Source of the DNA: Clostridia bacterium
GTDB lineage: Bacteria > Bacillota > Clostridia > Christensenellales > Borkfalkiaceae
Reading direction: 5' to 3'
Assembly: GCA_017522945.1 (NCBI GenBank)
Contig: JAFWXT010000059.1
Location: 1-60,100 of the forward strand
DNA length: 60,100 nucleotides
The notes beneath the pieces were generated by a model that was not told where the DNA came from, made no database searches, and saw only the letters and a program-made list of their open reading frames with translations. Positions 26,592-35,574 of the stretch are shown here, in pieces. The translations under genes were made by a program, and so were the position numbers. Every line of letters begins with the position of its first letter. Position 1 is the first letter of the stretch.

Positions 26592-28130
26592 TTATTTTTT
26601 ATCAAGCGTTGAAATTATTTGAAGAGCAACCTTAATTCCATCGGCTGCGGCGCTCGTTATTCCCCCTGCATATCCTGCGCCCTCGCCTGCAGGATAAAGC
26701 CCTTTTACGCTAACGCTTTGCAAACTTTCGTCGCGCAAAATTCTAAGTGGAGAAGACGTTCTACTCTCTACCCCAGTAAAAAGCGCACCGTTTTCGCTAA
26801 AACCCTTTAATTTTTTCGACATATCTATTGTAGCACTAATTAAAGAATTTGTAAATGATTTTTTAAAAAATTCGTGAAGTGGATAAAATTGAGTACCTAT
26901 TTTATAGGTAGGAAGTACTCCATCGAAGTTTGAAGATTGTTTACCGTTTATAAAATCGCGAACAAGTTGAACGGGGGCTTTATAATTTGAGCCACCTGCA
27001 ATAAAAGCCTTTCTTTCAAGTTCGCGTTGGAATCTAATCCCGGCAAGTGGGTCGTCAATGCTATCGTAATCATTTCGAGTAACCCTACAAACGAGTGCAC
27101 TGTTAGCATTTAATCCGTCACGTTTGTATTCACTCATTCCGTTGGTAACTACACACCCTTCTTCACTGGTTGCAGGCATTACGTAACCGCCAGGGCACAT
27201 ACAAAATGTAAATACGTCTCTTTCACCCGCATGACTGACAAGTTTATAATCTGCCGAAGGCAATAAAGAATAATTTTTTCCGTATTGCGATAAACCTATA
27301 TGCTCTTGTAAATGTTCAATTCTAAATCCAACGGCAAAATCTTTGCTTTCCATCATAACGCCCAAAGCGTTTAGTCTTTCAAAAGTATCACGAGCGCTAT
27401 GTCCCACAGCTAAAACTACTTTATTGGTAACAAGTTCGTAAGATTTACCCTCTTTAACGTAAATTATCGAGCAAATTTGCCCGTTTTTAATTATAAAATC
27501 ACTAACTTTAGCATCGAAAATAACGGTTGATCCGAGATTTATTATTTCATTTCGTATATTTTTAACTACTTTTGGAAGATTATCACTACCAATATGCGGT
27601 TTAGATAGGTAAGTTATTTCTTCTGGAGCGCCAAAAGAAACAAAATCTTCTAAAACAAGTTTTATTCTTTCATTATTTACTTGAGTATTAAGCTTCCCAT
27701 CTGAAAAAGTGCCTGCACCACCCTCACCGAACTGAACGTTGCATTCGGTATTTAAAATACCTTTATTAAAAAATCTGTCGTTCGTTTTAGCGCGATTTTC
27801 TACTGAACTACCACGCTCAAGTAAGGTTACCTTAACACCGCTACGCGCTAAATATAGTGCACAAAATAAACCGCATGGTCCACTCCCCACAACCACCACT
27901 TCGCCTTTAACCTTAGGATATTCGATTTTTTGTGCTGAAACTTCACTTAGCGAATATTCTACGTTGTAAGTGTAAAAAACGTTGCCCTTATCACGAGCGT
28001 CAATTGACTTTTTAAGTATTTTAAAATACTTAATTTTGTTTGGTTTAACACCCTTTATTTTTGCTACTTTACTTAATAATAAACTTTCATTCTCGGTTAA
28101 AGCAAGTTTAATTCCGTTTATTTTATCCAT
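26592..28130 (-). CDS. FAD-dependent oxidoreductase (COG2509 type)
   Basis: A 512-residue flavoprotein. After about 75 residues of an N-terminal domain comes the Rossmann dinucleotide motif VVGSGPCGLFCALYLA, with LLERG at the end of the second strand. GEGGAGTFSDGKLN and the C-terminal GEGAGYAGGITSAAADGI are features of the COG2509 dehydrogenases. The role of this family is not settled. Its first eight bases overlap the end of the upstream flavoprotein gene, so the two are translated as a unit. Confidence 0.88.
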   Translation of the reverse strand: MDKINGIKLALTENESLLLSKVAKIKGVKPNKIKYFKILKKSIDARDKGNVFYTYNVEYSLSEVSAQKIEYPKVKGEVVVVGSGPCGLFCALYLARSGVKVTLLERGSSVENRAKTNDRFFNKGILNTECNVQFGEGGAGTFSDGKLNTQVNNERIKLVLEDFVSFGAPEEITYLSKPHIGSDNLPKVVKNIRNEIINLGSTVIFDAKVSDFIIKNGQICSIIYVKEGKSYELVTNKVVLAVGHSARDTFERLNALGVMMESKDFAVGFRIEHLQEHIGLSQYGKNYSLLPSADYKLVSHAGERDVFTFCMCPGGYVMPATSEEGCVVTNGMSEYKRDGLNANSALVCRVTRNDYDSIDDPLAGIRFQRELERKAFIAGGSNYKAPVQLVRDFINGKQSSNFDGVLPTYKIGTQFYPLHEFFKKSFTNSLISATIDMSKKLKGFSENGALFTGVESRTSSPLRILRDESLQSVSVKGLYPAGEGAGYAGGITSAAADGIKVALQIISTLDKK

Positions 28131-29334
28131 TTAAAATGCTATCCTTTGCAATTTGCGCGGTTGTAAACGCCCATTGTAGATTGTAGCCACCGCAATCACC
28201 GTCAACGTTTAAAGCTTCGCCTATAATATAAAGTCCGTCAACCAACTTGCTTTGCATAGTTTGAGAGCAAATTTCCTTGGTATTGATACCCCCAGCCGTT
28301 ACTTGCGAACTTTCAAAGCCACATGGTCCTTCCACTTTTAGGCTAAATGATTTTATTGAGCGAGTAATTTGCTCAACTTTTTGTTTTTTTGCTAAATCCT
28401 GCGGATTAAGTAAACAATCTTTAAGCACGGCAAGCGATAATCTTGTTGGAATAACCGAAACTAAAAGTTGTTCATAAGTAAAACCGCTATCACATTTTTG
28501 ATACAATTTTTGGGCTAAATCTTCTTTTAAATATGTAGGTAAAAACTCAATTTTTATATTTGGATTTTTTAAGCCCTTTAAGTAAGCTGAAAGTGAAAAA
28601 ATTGAATTTCCGCTAACACCAAAATCGGTAAACAATATATCGCCTGCAAATGAGGCTACAAACCGCTCGTCTGTATAAAGTGAAACGTTAGCTTCTTGTT
28701 TTACACCTTTTAAACCGCGTATCTTTTCTTTTTCTGTTTTTAGTTGAACGAGTGATGGCGAAAGAGAAGTAACCGTATGCCCAAAATTTTCAGCTAACGA
28801 GTAACTTTTTCCGTCCGTCAAAAATCCTGCCCCGCTTTTTCCGCCAAATGCAAAAACAACCTTATCGGCAAAAAATGCTTCGCCATTATTACATTCAATT
28901 TTAAAACAATCCTTCTTTTTAACGTTAGTAACGTAATGCTCAGTTTTTACGTCAACCCCTTGTTTATCAATTTCGAAACGCAATACGTCCAAGATAGAAC
29001 CGGCAGTAAATGACGCAGGATAAATTTTTTGACCTATACTATCAGTTAGTAAGCCTAACTTGTCAAAATAATCAAGTAAATGAGTATTAGTATACCGTGA
29101 AATGGCTTTAGATGCAAAATCTTTATCACCATGATAATAGTCAGCACTAATAACCTTATTAGTTATATTGCCCTGACCATTGCCCGTTGCTAAAATCTTT
29201 TTACCTACGCGCTTATTACCTTCAAGCACTAATAAATTACTTTTAAGTTTAGCGCCAAGCATTGATGCAAGGCATAAACCAGAAAATCCACCGCCTATAA
29301 TAGCCACTGAATATTTTTTGATTGAAGCACTCAT
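28123..29334 (-). CDS. Flavoprotein, HI0933/YhiN (BaiN-like) family
   Basis: A 403-residue FAD enzyme with the motif VAIIGGGFSGLCLA at residues 9-22, GKKILATGNGQGNITN, FAFGGKSGAGFLTDG and the C-terminal GEALNVDGDCGGYNLQWAFT, all typical of the HI0933 family. One member, BaiN, is linked to bile acid 7-dehydroxylation; most are uncharacterised. ATG 29334 follows AAAGGACG. The downstream COG2509 gene overlaps it by eight bases. Confidence 0.9.
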   Translation of the reverse strand: MSASIKKYSVAIIGGGFSGLCLASMLGAKLKSNLLVLEGNKRVGKKILATGNGQGNITNKVISADYYHGDKDFASKAISRYTNTHLLDYFDKLGLLTDSIGQKIYPASFTAGSILDVLRFEIDKQGVDVKTEHYVTNVKKKDCFKIECNNGEAFFADKVVFAFGGKSGAGFLTDGKSYSLAENFGHTVTSLSPSLVQLKTEKEKIRGLKGVKQEANVSLYTDERFVASFAGDILFTDFGVSGNSIFSLSAYLKGLKNPNIKIEFLPTYLKEDLAQKLYQKCDSGFTYEQLLVSVIPTRLSLAVLKDCLLNPQDLAKKQKVEQITRSIKSFSLKVEGPCGFESSQVTAGGINTKEICSQTMQSKLVDGLYIIGEALNVDGDCGGYNLQWAFTTAQIAKDSILNG

Positions 29335-29443
29335 TTAAATTCGTCCTTTTATCAACTTTTAATTGACATATTTCGCCAAATGTAATAAAATTATATCGTA
29401 AAATTAAATTTAAAATTTAAGTTTGAAACAACGGGGAAATATT

Positions 29444-30340
29444 ATGGAAAAAATTATAAACTACTTAAATTCTTATCCAAAATACACTTTAGTACTTGTA
29501 CTAACTTTTGTTGTTTGCTTTATCATTATAGCACTAATTGCAATTTTTTACAAGAAAAGCAAAACGATAAAATCAAATGATTTACAAAAAAATCAAGAAA
29601 ATGAACAAAATTCTTTGAATTTAGATAACGTTGATAATAAAAATCAATCTCAGACTAATATTTTTTTACAAAATAACAGTGCGCTAAATGAACAACTAAT
29701 TTTAGATAAAGAACAAACGCCCGCACCAAAAAGCGATGCTATTCAACCGCAAAGCGAGCCCGTAAGTGAACCTACAAGCGAGCCCACAAAAGAAGAAAAT
29801 TCTACCGAAAACAATACGAAAGAAAAGGGCAAAAAAGTAGAAGAAAAGATTGAAAAAGCTGAAGCCAACTTACAAAATAAAACTAAAAATTCAACAAAAA
29901 ATGCTGTTGAAACAAAACAAATAAATAAAACCACTGTTCAAAATAGTGAAAAAATTCAAGAAAAAACAACAACTGATACCATCGAAGAAAATACAACAAC
30001 CCGTTATAACGGAAAATGGATTATTTATCAATCTGAAGAAAGATATTTTGCAGATTTAAAGGCTTCAAACGGCGAGCTTATGCTTAGAACTGAAAGTTAC
30101 TCCACCCTAAGCGGAATAAAAAGCGGTATTGAAACTCTTAAGAAAAATATCGAAGCTGAAAATTTTGCGATTAGTTTAGATAAAAACGGTAATTTTGTAT
30201 TTAAAATTTTCTCTACTTCCAAACGTTTGCTTTGTGTTGGCGAAGGATATTCTACTCGAGAACAATGCGAAAAGGCTTTTGGCTCGGTTAAAAGATTTTC
30301 TAAAACCGCAAAAATTATTGTTTACCGTGAAAATGACTAA
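29444..30340 (+). CDS. Membrane-anchored protein with C-terminal DUF1508 repeats
   Basis: About 298 residues. A membrane helix at residues 17-40 (LVLVLTFVVCFIIIALIAIF) is followed by KKSK and a long low-complexity linker rich in N, Q, E, K and T, including SEPVSEPTSEPTKEE. The C-terminal 95 residues hold two copies of the DUF1508 (YegP-like) unit, starting at KWIIYQSEERYF and FAISLDKNGNFV. The basic residues after the helix suggest that the domain faces the cytoplasm. The function of DUF1508 is unknown. ATG 29444 follows GGGGA; it is a single-gene unit ending at a terminator. Confidence 0.8.
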   Translation: MEKIINYLNSYPKYTLVLVLTFVVCFIIIALIAIFYKKSKTIKSNDLQKNQENEQNSLNLDNVDNKNQSQTNIFLQNNSALNEQLILDKEQTPAPKSDAIQPQSEPVSEPTSEPTKEENSTENNTKEKGKKVEEKIEKAEANLQNKTKNSTKNAVETKQINKTTVQNSEKIQEKTTTDTIEENTTTRYNGKWIIYQSEERYFADLKASNGELMLRTESYSTLSGIKSGIETLKKNIEAENFAISLDKNGNFVFKIFSTSKRLLCVGEGYSTREQCEKAFGSVKRFSKTAKIIVYREND

Positions 30341-30391
30341 AGTTATACACGAAATACAACTTATAATTTAATAAAACCCATAATAATAACG

Positions 30392-30418
30392 AAAAGCCTG
30401 ACTGCACGTCAGGCTTTT
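30392..30418. terminator. Bidirectional terminator
   Basis: AAAAGCCTGAC and GTCAGGCTTTT form an 11-bp stem with loop TGCAC, followed by a T-rich tract. It lies between the convergent DUF1508 and nadE genes. Confidence 0.88.
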
Positions 30419-30439
30419 GATTTTTATTAATTTAAATTT

Positions 30440-32581
30440 TTATTGCAAATTATATTTTTCCTTTACACTTTCAAGTTCGTTAAGCCAAAGAGTATAACAA
30501 CTATCGCTTGGCATCATCCATTCAGTTGGTGAAAGTGATAGCGCACCTATTTTAATCCCGTCTGGCTGGCAAGAACGCTTAAACTGTTGCGTGAAAAATC
30601 TTCTTATAAATAACGCAAGCCAATTATAAATCGTTTGCGCGTCATATTCGCCTTTAAATGAATGAAGAGCGAGATAAAACACTTTTGATGGCGAAAAACC
30701 CTGTTTTATTAAGTAATATAGATAAAAATCATTTAAAATATATGGTCCAACAGAATGTTCGGTTGGTTGAGTCATCTCGCCGTTTTTTGAAGGCTTAAGT
30801 TCTGGGCTAATAGGGGTTGAAACAACGTCGTTTAAAATTTCGCCCAACTTACCGCCACGCTTTTCAGCTTCGTAACTAACGATAGCTTGCATTAAAGTTT
30901 TAGGCACGCAAGAATTAACTGAATACATCGACATATGGTCGCCGTTATAGGTTGACCAACCAAGTGCAATTTCACTTAAATCACCTGTACCAACTACAAT
31001 ACCGTTAACTTTATTAGCGTAATCCATTAAAACTTGAGTTCTTTCACGCGCCTGGCAGTTTTCATAAACTACGTTAGCAGTTTCAGGGTCGTGCTTGATA
31101 TCCTTAAAATGCTGTAAAACGCTATCTTTGATACTTATATCAAGAAAAGTGCATTTTATTTCTTTTGCAAGGGCGTACGAATTATTATAAGTGCGGTTAC
31201 TCGTACCAAAGCAAGGCATTGTGATAGCAATTAAATCGCTTGGCTTTAAGCCTGCAAGTTTTAAAGCTTTTTCGCAAACTAAAAGCGCGCAAGTGCTATC
31301 CAACCCACCAGATAAACCTAAAACAAGTTTTTTACTGCCTATATGGTTAATTCGCTTTGCTAAACCGTGTGCTTGAATGGTTAAAACTTCTTCACAGCAC
31401 TCGTCACGTAAAGCTTTGTCTTCAGGAACGAATGGGAAGCGAGGGAATCTTCTTTCAAGTTCAAAGCCGTTATTTGATAAAGCAAATTCAAGAATACGAT
31501 AATTTTCTTCGCGTTTATATTTAAATTTTTTATTCCTTTCAAATTCGATAAAACCTAAATCGGTATCACTAATTGCTATACCATTTTCAAAAGGAAGACT
31601 TTCGGCAATAAGTTTTCCAGCTTCAACAACCATATTGTGACCGCCAAAAACTACCCTTGAAGTACTTTCGCCACTTCCTGCAGAAGAATAAACGTAGGTA
31701 CATAAGCATTTTGATGAATGTGTTTGAACCATTTGCCTACGATAGTTCTTTTTACCTACAACTTCATTGCTTGCCGATAAATTTGCTATTACGGTAGCGC
31801 CGTTTAAAGCATGAGTGATAGAAGGTGCGTTTGGAACCCATAAATCTTCGCAAATTTCACATGCAACCTTCATTTCGGGCATTAAGGTGTTTTGAAGAAT
31901 AATATTATAGCCAAAAGGTACTTTCTTACCGAAGAAATCAACTTCGTAAATAGCATCGTCGGGCTCGCAAAATAGCCTTCTTTCATAAAACTCGTTATAA
32001 TTGGGTAAATTTTTCTTTGGAATAATGGCTATAACTTCACCATTAAAAAGGGCTGCGGCACAGTTATATAATCTGCTTGCATAGCGAAATGGAAAGCCAA
32101 CGAAAACAAGCATATTTTTACCAAGTGTTTGTTTTGCAATTTCTTGAACGCCAACTGCCGATGCTTTAACCAAAGCATCGTGCATCATTAAGTCACCCAC
32201 GCTATATGAAGATACGTTTAATTCGGGAAAAACTGCAATAGATACGCCCTTTTTATAAGCAACTTTTATAAGTTCAATCGTGCTTTTAACGTTAAAATTA
32301 ACGTCACCCACTCTAACTTCATTAGTAAGAGCCGCAACCCTAACAAAACCATTATTCTCACAAGGAAGATATTTAGTTTGTTGGTCGTTTTCTTGCGAGT
32401 TAAGGCTAACGCCTAAAGCTGTTGCTAATTTTTGAGCGGTTTTTGTTTTAATACTTGCAATACCGCCAGAAAATAGTTTGTTAACCGTTCCTAACGAAAC
32501 GCCCGATTTTTGTGACAATTCTTTTAAAGTAATTCCGCATTCTTTTCTTGCGCGTTTTAAAAATTCAATAGTTTCTATCAT
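30440..32581 (-). CDS. nadE: Glutamine-dependent NAD+ synthetase with N-terminal HTH domain
   Basis: A 713-residue three-part protein. Residues 5-60 form a Cro/CI-type helix-turn-helix (ITLKELSQKSGVSLGTVNKL). Residues 78-345 are the nitrilase-type glutaminase with the triad E120 (FPELN), K189 (PKKNLPNY) and C244 (CEICEDLW). The synthetase domain has the PP-loop SGGLDS (424-429) and further family stretches such as GTGDLSEIALGW. The enzyme makes NAD+ from deamido-NAD, ATP and glutamine. Ordinary NadE of this class lacks the HTH. The fusion is uninterrupted in one frame. The start has no good ribosome binding site. Confidence 0.93.
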   Translation of the reverse strand: MIETIEFLKRARKECGITLKELSQKSGVSLGTVNKLFSGGIASIKTKTAQKLATALGVSLNSQENDQQTKYLPCENNGFVRVAALTNEVRVGDVNFNVKSTIELIKVAYKKGVSIAVFPELNVSSYSVGDLMMHDALVKASAVGVQEIAKQTLGKNMLVFVGFPFRYASRLYNCAAALFNGEVIAIIPKKNLPNYNEFYERRLFCEPDDAIYEVDFFGKKVPFGYNIILQNTLMPEMKVACEICEDLWVPNAPSITHALNGATVIANLSASNEVVGKKNYRRQMVQTHSSKCLCTYVYSSAGSGESTSRVVFGGHNMVVEAGKLIAESLPFENGIAISDTDLGFIEFERNKKFKYKREENYRILEFALSNNGFELERRFPRFPFVPEDKALRDECCEEVLTIQAHGLAKRINHIGSKKLVLGLSGGLDSTCALLVCEKALKLAGLKPSDLIAITMPCFGTSNRTYNNSYALAKEIKCTFLDISIKDSVLQHFKDIKHDPETANVVYENCQARERTQVLMDYANKVNGIVVGTGDLSEIALGWSTYNGDHMSMYSVNSCVPKTLMQAIVSYEAEKRGGKLGEILNDVVSTPISPELKPSKNGEMTQPTEHSVGPYILNDFYLYYLIKQGFSPSKVFYLALHSFKGEYDAQTIYNWLALFIRRFFTQQFKRSCQPDGIKIGALSLSPTEWMMPSDSCYTLWLNELESVKEKYNLQ

Positions 32582-32681
32582 AATTTTATTTTACCATAAA
32601 TTATAAACTTTTGTAAAGTAAATTATAAGCCAAATTAAATTTTTGAACGAAAAATTATAACAGTTTGTTATTCACATTCAT

Positions 32682-32710
32682 TTGACATTTATTCTGCTTT
32701 AATGTATAAT
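32682..32710 (+). promoter_or_regulatory. Promoter of the M42 peptidase gene
   Basis: TTGACA at 32682-32687 and TATAAT at 32705-32710 are exactly 17 bases apart, and the start codon is 30 bases downstream. Confidence 0.9.
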
Positions 32711-32739
32711 AATATAAATTTAATTTGGGGATTTTAGTT

Positions 32740-33777
32740 ATGAAAATCGACGTTAAAAAGTATAAAGATTTTTATTTTGAAACTGCGCTTAAAATATTTA
32801 ACACGCCAAGCCCAACAGGCTACTATACCGAAATTGCAAGCCTATTAGCTTCTTATGCAAAAGAGCTTGACGTTGAGTTTACAAAAACTAACAAAGGTTG
32901 CTTTATTCTTACTAAAAAGGGCAAAAAGCAAAGTGCGCTTGGTCTTGCTGCTCACGCCGATACTTTAGGAGCAATGGTAAGAAGCATTTCTGGCGGAAAT
33001 TTACGCTTTACTAAAATCGGTGGCCCTATCTTATCCACTTACGACGGTGAGTATTGCACGGTTATCACCCGTAACGGTAAAAAATATAGCGGAACATTTT
33101 TATCCGTAAGCCCATCAAAGCACGTTTACACCGATTGCGACACTATCGCACATACTGAAGAAAATATGATAGTAAGGCTTGATGAAGTGGTAAATTCCCC
33201 TGCTGACGTTAAAAAATTAGGCATTGAAAGCGGTGATTACATCGCTTTAGACCCCAAAACTACTATAACCGAATCGGGATTTTTAAAATCACGCTTTATT
33301 GACGATAAAGCAAGCGTAGTTGCTCTTTTAACCGTTTTAAAAATTTTAAAAGATTACGATATAACCCCAGAATACACCGTTAAAATGCTTATAACTATGT
33401 ATGAAGAAGTAGGTCATGGCGCAAGCTACGTTCCACAAGATATAGTAAAAATGCTTTGCGTAGATATGGGTTGCATCGGTAAGGATTTAAACTGTAACGA
33501 GCATCAAGTAAGCATTTGCGCTAAAGATTCTCACGGTCCTTACGATTACGATTTCACAACTAACCTTATAAATCTTGCAAAAGAAAATGGGCTAAACTAC
33601 GCAGTTGACGTTTACCCTTATTACGGCTCGGACGTTGGCGCAATGTGGTCGGCTGGCCACGATATACCCGGCGCGCTTATAGGAACGGGCGTTCACGCTT
33701 CACACGGTATGGAACGCACTCACTTCGACGGTATTGAAAATACTATTTCACTTATTTTATTATATCTTGGATTGTAA
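32740..33777 (+). CDS. M42-family metallopeptidase
   Basis: A 345-residue zinc aminopeptidase or glucanase-like protein of family M42. Metal and catalytic residues are visible in AAHADTLG, SRFIDDKAS, MYEEVGHG, CVDMGCIG and the last ligand in HGMERTHFDG. M42 enzymes form large oligomers that trim peptides, often in the later steps of protein breakdown. ATG 32740 follows GGGGATTTTAGTT. It is a single-gene unit between a consensus promoter and a terminator. Confidence 0.92.
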   Translation: MKIDVKKYKDFYFETALKIFNTPSPTGYYTEIASLLASYAKELDVEFTKTNKGCFILTKKGKKQSALGLAAHADTLGAMVRSISGGNLRFTKIGGPILSTYDGEYCTVITRNGKKYSGTFLSVSPSKHVYTDCDTIAHTEENMIVRLDEVVNSPADVKKLGIESGDYIALDPKTTITESGFLKSRFIDDKASVVALLTVLKILKDYDITPEYTVKMLITMYEEVGHGASYVPQDIVKMLCVDMGCIGKDLNCNEHQVSICAKDSHGPYDYDFTTNLINLAKENGLNYAVDVYPYYGSDVGAMWSAGHDIPGALIGTGVHASHGMERTHFDGIENTISLILLYLGL

Positions 33778-33817
33778 TCAATTACACGAAAAAAAATAAA
33801 AAATTGCCAATAAAACA

Positions 33818-33852
33818 AAAGGTCTTTGCTTAAATTTGCAAAAGACCTTTTT
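33818..33852. terminator. Bidirectional terminator
   Basis: AAAGGTCTTTGC pairs with GCAAAAGACCTTT and is followed by a T-run. It separates the convergent M42 and whiA genes. Confidence 0.85.
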
Positions 33853-33868
33853 TATATGAAATTATAAA

Positions 33869-34804
33869 TTATTTTATACTTTCAGCTATCGCAACAAGTT
33901 TCCTTAACCTATGATTTAAACAACTTTTTGAAACGTTTAAATGGTCGGCAAGGTCGCTTAAAGGATAATCGCTAAACTTTAACCTTGCCTTTGCTGTTTT
34001 TTCAAGTTCGGGCGAGAGTGTTTCAAGCCCGATGGTTTCTGCAATAACTCGAATTGCTTGGCATTGCTTTAAACTGGCTTCAACTTGCTTATTTACGTTT
34101 GAAATTTCGCAATTAGTTATTCGGTTAGTATTGTTTTTTACTTCACGAAGAACTACTAAATCCGAAAACTCTAAAACACCTGCGTTTGCGCCCATAAAAG
34201 CAAGCAAATCTTTAATTTCTTCGTGTTGTTTAAAATAAACAACGTAATTATTTTTACGCTCGGTTAATTTTGGTAAAAATCCAACTGAGACCAAAACTGA
34301 AGTAAAATGTTGCGCAGTTAAATACTTTGAAAATACAAACTCCAAATGGTAACCCGTTGTTGAAGCTTTTGTGTTACTGTCGGGCACTGTAAGCGAACCG
34401 CCACCCATAAACGCACCCCTAATATAAGCACGTTTACAGCAATCGTTTTCAACTAAATACTCATCTGGCTCAAGAGCAATAGTAAGTTCACTATCTTCAA
34501 TTTTAATAATACCTAAATCGATAAGTATTCTTAAACTATTCTCGTCAACCACTGAAAATCCGATAATACTGTTTTTTCCCATTGTAAAAATAGGACGGCA
34601 ACCATATAGTTCTTGAGTAAGGTCGGCAAAATAATCTAAACATTCACCGCTTGATGAAGAAACGCTAAAGCCGTAAGTGTTCTTTTTAACTTCAATACTA
34701 CCCGCCGTGCGAATAAAAGCAGACAGTACAGCAGTTTTACAACAACCGCTTGAATATGAAATTTTACACAGTTCTTTTTTAATTCTTTCGTTTAAATGAC
34801 TCAT
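33869..34804 (-). CDS. whiA: DNA-binding protein WhiA
   Basis: A 311-residue protein with a degenerate LAGLIDADG homing-endonuclease fold in the first two thirds and a C-terminal helix-turn-helix (SDLADHLNVSKSCLNHRLRKL). WhiA is a sporulation regulator in actinomycetes and affects division and chromosome segregation in Firmicutes. The N-terminal MSHLNERIKKELCKI is typical. It overlaps the PHP gene by four bases (ATGA) and is the last gene of the ppx-murB run. Confidence 0.93.
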   Translation of the reverse strand: MSHLNERIKKELCKISYSSGCCKTAVLSAFIRTAGSIEVKKNTYGFSVSSSSGECLDYFADLTQELYGCRPIFTMGKNSIIGFSVVDENSLRILIDLGIIKIEDSELTIALEPDEYLVENDCCKRAYIRGAFMGGGSLTVPDSNTKASTTGYHLEFVFSKYLTAQHFTSVLVSVGFLPKLTERKNNYVVYFKQHEEIKDLLAFMGANAGVLEFSDLVVLREVKNNTNRITNCEISNVNKQVEASLKQCQAIRVIAETIGLETLSPELEKTAKARLKFSDYPLSDLADHLNVSKSCLNHRLRKLVAIAESIK

Positions 34805-35574
34805 CTTCGCTCCTTAAACTGCGAAAAACGCAAAGTAGGCATTCTACCTTCAATATTATGAATACGCGATAAAGGGAAATTTACTCTTGAAAAAAGTTCG
34901 CACGCAATTGCAGTATCGCCTATGCGTGATGGCGAATGAGCATCCGAATCGATAACAAAATTTACCTTAGTTTTATCAATTATATTTTGCCATTCTTCAT
35001 CTGTTAAATGAATTTTTTTAGTGTTAATTTCAAGGTAAGTTCCATAATCTTCTAAACATTTTGCAACTTCTAAACTATCTGCATAGCACAAAAAATTTAG
35101 ATGTGTTAAAATATCGATAGGATTATTTTTTATTGCGTTTATATAGGCATTTGTCGTATTTTTAATTAATGCGCTCGATGGCTTTTTTGTGATAGTTGAA
35201 GTAAGTAAATTAGCACCGAAAAGATTAAAATAATCACTAAACTTATGGTGGAATACCGCCCTATGAATACCGGCAAGATATATATCCATTTTATCGTAAT
35301 CGCTTGGCTTTAAATCGGTTTCACCGCCTAATCCTATAATATTAGATTCTACACCAAGCAAAACTTTAACGCCAGTTTGTTTTTCGGCTAAAATGCATTC
35401 TTCTTTCATTTTATCAACTTTTTTTCTTCTCATACCAAAAAAGGGGTGATTAAAGCCGTGATCAGTAATAGCAATCCCCTTAAGTCCTTTTTCTTTTGCA
35501 CTAACGGCATTTTCTAAAATAGTTCCTTTGCCGTGACTATATTTGGTATGTGTATGAAAATCAAAATCAATCAT
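34801..35574 (-). CDS. PHP-domain phosphoesterase
   Basis: A 257-residue protein with a polymerase and histidinol phosphatase (PHP) fold. The metal motifs are DFHTHTKYSHG at the N-terminus, AITDHG, GVESNI, AGIHRA and the C-terminal VIDSDAHSP. Members hydrolyse phosphomonoesters or related substrates; it is not clearly HisK. The start ATG overlaps the murB end by eight bases and the stop overlaps whiA by four, so all three are translationally linked. The PHP gene occupies the place often filled by rapZ and yvcK. Confidence 0.87.
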   Translation of the reverse strand: MIDFDFHTHTKYSHGKGTILENAVSAKEKGLKGIAITDHGFNHPFFGMRRKKVDKMKEECILAEKQTGVKVLLGVESNIIGLGGETDLKPSDYDKMDIYLAGIHRAVFHHKFSDYFNLFGANLLTSTITKKPSSALIKNTTNAYINAIKNNPIDILTHLNFLCYADSLEVAKCLEDYGTYLEINTKKIHLTDEEWQNIIDKTKVNFVIDSDAHSPSRIGDTAIACELFSRVNFPLSRIHNIEGRMPTLRFSQFKERR

